Part shown: piece after piece, positions 7,327 through 12,135 of the stretch
Layout: the number at the start of each line of letters is the position of its first letter
Position numbering within the stretch: the stretch's first letter is position 1
Assembly: GCA_964631965.1 (NCBI GenBank)
Contig: CAZWAR010000084.1
Coordinates: 1 to 12,135 of the forward strand
From: CAIQPS01 sp964631965
Lineage (GTDB): Bacteria; Actinomycetota; Thermoleophilia; RBG-16-64-13
Direction: 5' to 3'
DNA: 12,135 bases
Notes under the pieces: generated by a model
The model's input: only the letters and a program-made list of their open reading frames with translations
Told to the model about the DNA's origin: nothing
Database searches by the model: none
Position numbers and translations under genes: made by a program

Positions 7327-8171
7327 GCAGATTGCAGCTGAAGATATCGGACAGCGCCGGATTCTGCTGGGGCGTCGAGCGCGCTCTGGACCTTGCCCAG
7401 CACGCCGCGGACGAAGCCCGTGGGCCGGTGCGGACCCTGGGCCCGCTCATCCACAATCCGGCGGTCATCGCCTCCTTGGAGGAGCGGGGTGTCCAGGTGA
7501 TCTCCGAGCCCGGTGAGGCGTGCTCCGGCACCGTGATCCTCCGTTCTCATGGCGTTCCTCGAGGGGTCAAGGATGAGCTGGCGGCCACGGGTGTCGATGT
7601 GGTTGACGCCACGTGCACGTTCGTCAAGTCGGCTCAGGACAAGGCGGCAAGACTGCGGGAGCGAGGCTACTTCGTGATCATCCTGGGGGAGAAGGAACAC
7701 CCTGAAGTCCTCGCGGTCCGGTCGTATGCGGGCGAACGCTCGCTGGTGGTCGAGTCCCCTGCGGATCTCCCCGATGAACTCCCCGCCAGCCGCATCGGCG
7801 TGGTGGTGCAGACAACCCAGTCGCAGGAGCGGCTGGCCGAACTCGTGCACCATCTCGCTCCCCGGGTGCGCGAACTCCTCGTCTACAACACCATCTGCGG
7901 GGCCACCGAGAAGCGCCAATCGGCGGCGATGGGCATGGCTGCGAGGGTGGATGCGGTCGTCGTGGTGGGGGGGAGGAACTCCGGGAACACGAGGCGCCTG
8001 GCCGAGCTCTGCGCGGCTCGGCAGCCCCGCACCTATCACGTCGAGTCTGCGGCCGAACTCGACCCGGCATGGTTCGAAGGGCTGAGGTCGGTAGGGGTCA
8101 CGGCGGGGGCGTCCACGCCCCCCGAGCAGATCAAGGCGGTCGCTGACCGGTTGGCGGGGTTTGAGGTATGA
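7323..8171 (+). CDS. ispH: 4-hydroxy-3-methylbut-2-enyl diphosphate reductase
   Basis: IspH (LytB) is the last enzyme of the MEP isoprenoid pathway. It is a cytoplasmic iron-sulfur protein that reduces HMBPP to IPP and DMAPP. The three cysteines that bind the cluster are all present: Cys15 in AGFCWGVERAL, Cys98 in VDATCTFVKSAQ and Cys192 in NTICGATEKRQ. Other family motifs are GPLIHNP, RSHGVPRGV, GEKEHPEV, VVQTTQS, GGRNSGNTRRL and TAGASTPPEQI. The length of 282 residues is normal. The chosen start is a rare TTG at 7323 that overlaps the upstream TGA as TTGA. GGAG at 7314-7317 lies 5 bases before it, and no ATG or GTG lies close enough to replace it without losing the conserved N-terminus. It sits between the acyltransferase fusion and der, and its frame runs directly into der. 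Confidence 0.95.
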   Translation: MSRLQLKISDSAGFCWGVERALDLAQHAADEARGPVRTLGPLIHNPAVIASLEERGVQVISEPGEACSGTVILRSHGVPRGVKDELAATGVDVVDATCTFVKSAQDKAARLRERGYFVIILGEKEHPEVLAVRSYAGERSLVVESPADLPDELPASRIGVVVQTTQSQERLAELVHHLAPRVRELLVYNTICGATEKRQSAAMGMAARVDAVVVVGGRNSGNTRRLAELCAARQPRTYHVESAAELDPAWFEGLRSVGVTAGASTPPEQIKAVADRLAGFEV

Positions 8172-9484
8172 GCAACACGAGACCTCGGGTGGCCATCATC
8201 GGCTATCCGAACGTAGGCAAGTCCACCTTGTTCAATCGCATCACGGGGAGCCGCGATGCGGTCGTCGCCCCCGAGTCCGGCGTCACTCGCGACCGTAAGG
8301 AAGGCGAGGCCGAGTGGAGCGGACGGCAGTTTGTCGTGGTCGACACCGGAGGCATCGATCTCCTGAGCGACGAGCCGCTGGGAAACGACGTACGCCGGCA
8401 TGCCCAGTTGGCCCTGGAGGAGGCGGCGGTGGCCATCTTCTTGGTGGACGGTAAGATGGGCCTAGCCCCCCAGGACCAAGAGATCGCCGCCATTCTGCGC
8501 CGCAGCCGGGTCCCTGCGATCCTCGCCGTGAACAAATTCGACTCGAAGACGGCCCAAGAGAACCTGCACGAGTATTGGCAACTTGGGCTGGGCGAACCCG
8601 TCGGCGTGTCGGCGGAGCACGGTCTGGGAGTGGGGGACCTGTTGGACGAGGTGGTCAAGAACCTTCCTGAACGGGAGGTGGAGGAGGTCGCCGAGGCCAT
8701 CCGCATCGCTATCGTCGGCCGCCCGAACGTGGGGAAGAGCTCGCTGCTCAATGCCATTCTGGGCGACCAGCGGACGATCGTGTCCGCGATGCCCGGTACG
8801 ACTCGGGACGCCATTGACACCGACCTCGAGTTCGATGGGACTCTGATGACACTCATCGACACGGCCGGGCTGCGCCGACCGGGCAAGCGGGTGGCCACGC
8901 ACGTGGAGTACTACAGTTCCCTCCGGGCCCTCCACGCCTTGGAGCGCAGCCACATCGCGCTTGTGGTGGTCGACGCCAACGAGGGCCTCGTGGATCTCGA
9001 CCTTCAGGTGGCGTATGAGGCCCAGAGGGCCAAGTGCGCCACGGCTATACTCTTCAACAAGTGGGATATCAACCAGATAGATCTCGAGATGACCGTCGAG
9101 CGGATCAAGGCCAAAGTGCAGATGAAGCCGCGCTGGTTGACCGTGTCCGCGGTGAGTAGGCGGGGGGTCGACAAGATACTGCCTCTGGCAAGAGAGCTGT
9201 ATCAGCAATATAGTGCACGCATACCCACGGCCGAGCTCAACCGCTGGCTTGAGGCGCTTCGGGCTCAACGGACACCGGGAGGCAAGGGGGCGAAGACACT
9301 GAAGGCCTTCTACATGGTGCAGTACGAGACTTCTCCACCTCGCTTCAAGGTGATGCTGAACTCCCGGGCCCTTGTCACCAAGCCCTACGCGTACTTCTTG
9401 GAGAACCGGCTGCGCGAGGACTATCGCCTGTGGGGCATCCCGCTGGTTATCGACTTCGAGGGCAAGGAGGAGCGCTACTCGTGA
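8168..9484 (+). CDS. der: Ribosome assembly GTPase Der (EngA), tandem GTPase domains
   Basis: Der is an essential GTPase with two G domains that helps assemble the 50S ribosomal subunit. The first domain has the P-loop GYPNVGKST (12-20), DTGG and NKFD (122-125). The second has GRPNVGKSS (184-192), a DTAGLRR switch II and NKWD (297-300). The last 85 or so residues form the KH-like domain that binds rRNA and packs between the G domains, ending in IPLVIDFEGKEERYS. The length of 438 residues matches the family. ATG 8168 overlaps the ispH stop as ATGA. The purine-rich AAGGAGGAG near the gene's end doubles as the ribosome binding site of plsY. Confidence 0.97.
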   Translation: MSNTRPRVAIIGYPNVGKSTLFNRITGSRDAVVAPESGVTRDRKEGEAEWSGRQFVVVDTGGIDLLSDEPLGNDVRRHAQLALEEAAVAIFLVDGKMGLAPQDQEIAAILRRSRVPAILAVNKFDSKTAQENLHEYWQLGLGEPVGVSAEHGLGVGDLLDEVVKNLPEREVEEVAEAIRIAIVGRPNVGKSSLLNAILGDQRTIVSAMPGTTRDAIDTDLEFDGTLMTLIDTAGLRRPGKRVATHVEYYSSLRALHALERSHIALVVVDANEGLVDLDLQVAYEAQRAKCATAILFNKWDINQIDLEMTVERIKAKVQMKPRWLTVSAVSRRGVDKILPLARELYQQYSARIPTAELNRWLEALRAQRTPGGKGAKTLKAFYMVQYETSPPRFKVMLNSRALVTKPYAYFLENRLREDYRLWGIPLVIDFEGKEERYS

Positions 9485-10152
9485 CCACCACCGACTGGCT
9501 CATTGTTATCGGGCTCATCGTTCTGGGCTATCTCGTGGGCTCGCTTTCCCCGAGCGTCTTCCTTGGCAGGGCGGTCAAGGGCATCGACGTGCGCAGGGTT
9601 GGAAGCGGTAATGCCGGCACAACGAATGCCTTCCGAGCTCTCGGAGTGAGGCTGGGGATAGCCGTGCTCCTCTTGGACCTGCTGAAGGGCGTGATCCCGG
9701 TCGTGGTCGCCCGCCTCGTGCTACACGACGGGCGGCCGGTCGTCATCGTCCTTGTCGCCTTCGCCTGCATTCTCGGCCACAACTACTCGGTGTTCCTGCG
9801 GGGCAAGGGCGGCAAGGGAGTGGCTACCGGCGCGGGCGCGGCCATCGCCCTGATGCCCATCCCGATGGCCATCGTTGTCGTGGTCTTTGTGGTTCTGCTC
9901 TTGACCGTCCGCATCGTATCGGTGGCCTCTGTCACTGCCACCATCATGTACCCGGTGATGGCGGCGGTCTTTCAGCGGCCGCTCGCCTACATCGTCGGCG
10001 CCTGCGTCATGTCGGCTGTCGTCTTGTTCGCTCATCGGGGGAACCTCAAGCGCCTGTGGAAGCGCAAGGAGCCGCGGGTGAAATTCCCCTGGAACAAACA
10101 CAGGGACGAGACGGGGGTAGCAGAGGCGGCTCCGCCTGCAGCCACGCCCTGA
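9481..10152 (+). CDS. plsY: Glycerol-3-phosphate acyltransferase PlsY (acyl-phosphate dependent)
   Basis: PlsY is an integral membrane enzyme that moves an acyl group from acyl-phosphate to glycerol 3-phosphate, making lysophosphatidic acid, the substrate of the PlsC domain encoded three genes upstream. The 223 residues are strongly hydrophobic, with about five membrane helices. The three conserved loops are visible: GSGNAGTTNAFR (41-52), GHNYSVFL (99-106) and GKGGKGVATG (108-117). I chose GTG 9481, which overlaps the der stop as GTGA and has AAGGAGGAG ending 8 bases upstream. The frame is open further upstream to 9430, but that part lies inside der. A polar tail of about 30 residues ends in an Ala/Pro-rich stretch. 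The stop codon lies inside the -35 box proposed for the tRNA gene. Confidence 0.95.
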   Translation: MTTTDWLIVIGLIVLGYLVGSLSPSVFLGRAVKGIDVRRVGSGNAGTTNAFRALGVRLGIAVLLLDLLKGVIPVVVARLVLHDGRPVVIVLVAFACILGHNYSVFLRGKGGKGVATGAGAAIALMPIPMAIVVVVFVVLLLTVRIVSVASVTATIMYPVMAAVFQRPLAYIVGACVMSAVVLFAHRGNLKRLWKRKEPRVKFPWNKHRDETGVAEAAPPAATP

Positions 10153-10177
10153 CGGCCGGGCCGCACCGCGCTATACT
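10149..10177 (+). promoter_or_regulatory. Promoter of tRNA-Pro (CTGACG - 17 bp - TATACT)
   Basis: The -35 box CTGACG (10149-10154) and the -10 box TATACT (10172-10177) are separated by 17 bases. The predicted start, near 10184, lies about 6 bases before the mature tRNA. The plsY stop codon TGA at 10150-10152 is part of the -35 box. The tRNA can therefore be transcribed on its own, although read-through from the plsY operon would also reach it. Confidence 0.6.
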
Positions 10178-10189
10178 GGGTGCCTGCGT

Positions 10190-10263
10190 CGGGACGTGGC
10201 GTAGCTTGGTAGCGCATCCGGCTGGGGGCCGGAAGGTCGCCGGTTCAAATCCGGCCGTCCCGA
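10190..10263 (+). tRNA. tRNA-Pro, anticodon GGG
   Basis: The full cloverleaf folds by eye. The acceptor stem is CGGGACG/CGTCCCG, the D arm is GCGT/GCGC around a loop containing GG, and the anticodon stem is TCCGG/CCGGA with loop CTGGGGG, which puts GGG at positions 34-36 after T33. The variable loop is AGGTC. The T arm GCCGG/CCGGC closes loop TTCAAAT, and the discriminator base is A. It reads CCC and CCU proline codons. The 3' CCA is not encoded (the DNA continues CCT), so it must be added by tRNA nucleotidyltransferase. The length is 74 bases. Confidence 0.96.
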
Positions 10264-10269
10264 CCTGTC

Positions 10270-10293
10270 GAGCCTGCTTCAGCAGGCTCTTTC
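10270..10293 (+). terminator. Rho-independent terminator after tRNA-Pro
   Basis: An 8-bp perfect stem GAGCCTGC/GCAGGCTC (10270-10277 with 10282-10289) closes a TTCA loop and is followed by TTT. It lies 6 bases after the tRNA end and would stop both the tRNA transcript and any read-through from plsY. The T tract is short, as is common in high-GC genomes. Confidence 0.82.
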
Positions 10294-10295
10294 CG

Positions 10296-10324
10296 TTGAC
10301 TGGTCCACATTTCGAGAGTAGCGT
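10296..10324 (+). promoter_or_regulatory. Putative promoter of the subtilase gene (TTGACT - 17 bp - TAGCGT)
   Basis: The -35 box TTGACT (10296-10301) matches the consensus in 5 of 6 bases. The -10 box TAGCGT (10319-10324) follows after 17 bases. This pair lies directly after the tRNA terminator and is the only convincing promoter pair between it and the protease start. Transcription from near 10331 would give a leader of about 110 bases. Confidence 0.5.
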
Positions 10325-10330
10325 GGCGTA

Positions 10331-10439
10331 CGGTCGGATCCCTTCCGGCTCGCTGGTTTCGCGCCGGAGCGGAGCCCCCCTACAGGACGAGAGGGACCTT
10401 CGGCGGCCCTGTGCGTTCTGGTCTGTCGGTAGGAGGTGC
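10331..10439 (+). other. Leader of the subtilase mRNA with inverted repeats
   Basis: This non-coding stretch can form several hairpins. TTCCGGC (10343-10349) can pair with GCCGGAG (10363-10369). AGGG-A-CC (10392-10398) can pair with GGCCCT (10405-10410) around a TTCGGC loop. A competing pairing joins ACAGG (10382-10386) to CCTGT (10408-10412). I could not match it to a known riboswitch consensus. In GC-rich DNA such repeats often arise by chance. The end holds the AGGAGG ribosome binding site at 10431-10436. Confidence 0.3.
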
Positions 10440-12135
10440 ATGCAACGAATGGCGAAGCTTTTCGGCCTGTCGGTGCCTGTTCTCGCCTGCCTGCTGCTTC
10501 TGGGTCTTGGGCAGTCCCACGTCGCAGCCGCCCCCGCGAGCGACCCGTGCGAGATCATCGTGCAGTTCTCTGCAGGCACGTCACGGACGGCCATGACGGA
10601 CACCGCCGGCGAAATGAACGTGATGGTGGAGAGGGCGGCGCCCGGCCGGTCTCGAGCCGGAGTCCCCTTCGCTGTCTACGCTTCGCAGACACAGGCCCTG
10701 GAAGAACTCATCGAGCGTTTTCAGAATCTGCCCGGCGTGATCGCCGTTTCTCCGAACTACAGCCGCTCTTTCGATCGCTGGCCGAACGACCCCCGGCTCG
10801 GCGAACAGTGGGGCCTGGAGAACACGGGCGACACCGGCGGTATCGCCGGCGCAGACATCGGCGCCTTCTCCGCCTGGAGCATCACCCAGGGGAGCGGCGT
10901 GGTGCTGGTGTCCATCGACACCGGTGTCGACTATACGCATCCCGACCTGTCAGCCAACATGTGGCACAACCCGGGGGAGACGCCGGGCGACGGCGTCGAC
11001 AACGACGGGAACGGCTACATCGACGACGTCTACGGCATCGATCCGCTTGGAGATGACTCCGACCCGATGGACGAGAACGGCCACGGTACCCACACGGCCG
11101 GAACCATGGCTGCCGTGGGAGACAACGGCATAGGAGTGGCCGGAGTCGCCTGGAAGGCCAAGATCATGGCACTGCGCTTCCTGGGCTCCGACGGAAGAGG
11201 TTCCGACAGCGACGCCATCGCCTGTATCAACTACGCAATCGACATGAAACTGAATCACAACGTCAACATCGCGGCCATCAATGCCTCCTGGGGGGGAGGA
11301 GCGAACGACCCGGTGCTACTCAACGCCATAAGGGCCGCCGGAGACGCCGGCATTGTCTTCGTTGCGGCCGCGGGGAACAACGGCCTCAATGACGATACTC
11401 TCCCGTACTACCCGGCTTCGTTTCCGGCCGCGAACATCGTGGCAGTCGGGTCGAGCACCCCCTCCGACACGCGTTCCTCGTTCTCGAACTATGGGGTGAA
11501 GTCGGTCGAGCTCTTCGCTCCCGGCTCGTCCATACTCAGCACCTTCGCCGGGGGCTACGCCTACCTCAACGGGACTTCCATGGCCGCTCCGTACGTCTCG
11601 GGGACCGTCGCCCTGCTGACCGCCCTCCATGCTGAGGACTCGCTCGAAACCCGATTGGACCGCATCCTCTTGTCAGTCGACCGACCCTCCACTTTGTCCG
11701 GTCTTTGCTCCACCGGCGGAAGGCTGGACGCGGCCTCGGCTCTGGGCACAACCGGTCCGGTGATCGGCTCGCTCAGCCCGGCCTTTGGACCAGCCACAGG
11801 CGGCACGCTCGTAGTGATCCGCGGGGCAGGCTTCACGCAGGTGTCGGGCGAAGCCGCGGTGACGTTCGGCGGAATCGCGGCGACCTACTACCACGTCGAC
11901 TCGGGTACCCAGATCACTGCCACCGCTCCGGCCCACCCCGCCGGGACGGTCTCGGTGCGGGTCATCGGCCCCTTCGGTACCACTCCCGATTCAAGCGCCG
12001 CCCTGTACACGTACACCCGAGACGCGCCGAGAACCTACGAGCAGACCGACGATCGCATCGCCTATGTAGGCTCCTGGTCCACCTTCGTCAGGACCGCCGC
12101 TTCGGATGGCGCCTACACGCGGGCGAGCGCGCCCG
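10440..12135 (+). CDS. Secreted subtilisin-like serine protease with propeptide and IPT/TIG domain, 3'-truncated
   Basis: The frame stays open from ATG 10440 to the window end (565 residues seen), so the C-terminus is missing. AGGAGG at 10431-10436 lies only 3 bases before this ATG; ATG 10449 in the same frame is better spaced. Residues 1-31 look like a Sec signal peptide (hydrophobic core LACLLLLGLG, cleavage near VAAA). About 36-115 resemble an I9-type propeptide ending LPGVIAVSPNY. The S8 peptidase domain follows: Asp160 in VSIDTGVDYTHPDL, His215 in NGHGTHTAGT, Asn313 of the oxyanion hole in AAAGNNG, and Ser380 in NGTSMAAPYVSG. DNDGNGYIDDVYG is the acidic, possibly calcium-binding insert of related subtilases. 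Residues 440-526 form an IPT/TIG immunoglobulin-like domain (SLSPAFGPATGGT). After it a further module starts (YEQTDDRIAYVGSWSTF). It probably acts outside the cell in protein degradation or processing; the substrate is unknown. Confidence 0.9.
   Translation, partial: MQRMAKLFGLSVPVLACLLLLGLGQSHVAAAPASDPCEIIVQFSAGTSRTAMTDTAGEMNVMVERAAPGRSRAGVPFAVYASQTQALEELIERFQNLPGVIAVSPNYSRSFDRWPNDPRLGEQWGLENTGDTGGIAGADIGAFSAWSITQGSGVVLVSIDTGVDYTHPDLSANMWHNPGETPGDGVDNDGNGYIDDVYGIDPLGDDSDPMDENGHGTHTAGTMAAVGDNGIGVAGVAWKAKIMALRFLGSDGRGSDSDAIACINYAIDMKLNHNVNIAAINASWGGGANDPVLLNAIRAAGDAGIVFVAAAGNNGLNDDTLPYYPASFPAANIVAVGSSTPSDTRSSFSNYGVKSVELFAPGSSILSTFAGGYAYLNGTSMAAPYVSGTVALLTALHAEDSLETRLDRILLSVDRPSTLSGLCSTGGRLDAASALGTTGPVIGSLSPAFGPATGGTLVVIRGAGFTQVSGEAAVTFGGIAATYYHVDSGTQITATAPAHPAGTVSVRVIGPFGTTPDSSAALYTYTRDAPRTYEQTDDRIAYVGSWSTFVRTAASDGAYTRASAP

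Larger units (their letters stand above)
1181..10152 (+). other. Eight-gene overlapping operon hisC-aroF-tyrA-aroA-cmk/plsC-ispH-der-plsY
   Basis: From the TATACT box at 1181 to the plsY stop, all eight genes are on the + strand. The seven junctions comprise one 1-base gap (hisC/aroF), one 8-base overlap (tyrA/aroA) and five 4-base overlaps of ATGA, TTGA or GTGA type. No internal gap is long enough for a terminator or a stand-alone promoter, though promoters inside coding sequence cannot be excluded. One transcript with translational coupling is the simplest reading. Confidence 0.75.

Noticed and set aside
9430..9480. Upstream start of plsY at 9430
   Set aside because: It would add 17 residues encoded inside the der C-terminus. 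GTG 9481, with its overlap and ribosome binding site, gives the usual PlsY N-terminus.
10331..10439. Cyclic-di-GMP (GEMM) or ydaO-type riboswitch ahead of the secreted protease
   Set aside because: I compared the leader with the conserved core segments I remember of both classes and found no match, so I report only unassigned hairpins.
10240..10440. tRNA-Pro 3' end as an integration (att) site
   Set aside because: I saw no repeat of the T-arm/acceptor sequence downstream, and no integrase or phage-like gene lies within the window.
10440..10545. Lipoprotein signal (Cys17 in VLAC) in the protease
   Set aside because: The cysteine lies inside the hydrophobic core, is followed by more hydrophobic residues and has Leu at -2, unlike a normal lipobox. 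A VAAA-type signal peptidase I site fits better.
10436..11056. A 206-codon frame overlapping the protease start
   Set aside because: It is a frame-shifted, Arg-rich reading of the subtilase gene. The other frame encodes the signal peptide, propeptide and catalytic Asp/His motifs without interruption.

Overview
The window is one strand of densely packed, high-GC bacterial DNA. Every convincing gene is on the + strand. The likely source is a deep-branching, high-GC Gram-positive bacterium, most probably an actinobacterial lineage near Coriobacteriia. This is an inference from base composition, from the CMP kinase-PlsC fusion followed by ispH, der and plsY, and from the style of the secreted protease. 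No marker in the window settles it.

Layout. (1) Positions 2-391 hold the 3' end of an unrecognised small membrane protein, followed at once by an RluB-type pseudouridine synthase (396-1145). (2) A 73-base gap contains a GC-rich hairpin and a TATACT -10 box. (3) Eight genes then run from 1219 to 10152 with essentially no untranslated DNA: hisC-type aminotransferase, DAHP synthase, prephenate dehydrogenase, EPSP synthase, a CMP kinase/acyltransferase fusion, ispH, der and plsY. One junction has a single-base gap; the other six overlap by 4 or 8 bases. (4) A tRNA-Pro(GGG) has its own promoter, whose -35 box overlaps the plsY stop codon, and a rho-independent terminator. (5) A new promoter and a leader of about 110 bases precede a secreted subtilisin-like protease, whose frame is open to the window end and therefore partial.

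How the genes work together. The first four operon genes cover the entry step of the shikimate pathway (AroF), its sixth step (AroA) and the branch to tyrosine (TyrA plus the aminotransferase). The hisC-tyrA-EPSP synthase order matches the well-known Bacillus subtilis arrangement, here with a DAHP synthase inserted. The second half supplies housekeeping functions: CMP/dCMP phosphorylation, two acyltransfer steps of phosphatidic acid synthesis (PlsY, then the PlsC domain), the last step of the MEP isoprenoid pathway (IspH) and 50S ribosome assembly (Der). The chain of overlaps implies translational coupling and one long transcript. The protease beyond the tRNA is a separate, exported accessory function.

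I saw no mobile element, CRISPR array or clear phage gene. The most notable items are the kinase-acyltransferase fusion, the tightly coupled mixed operon and the multidomain secreted subtilase with an unfinished C-terminal module.
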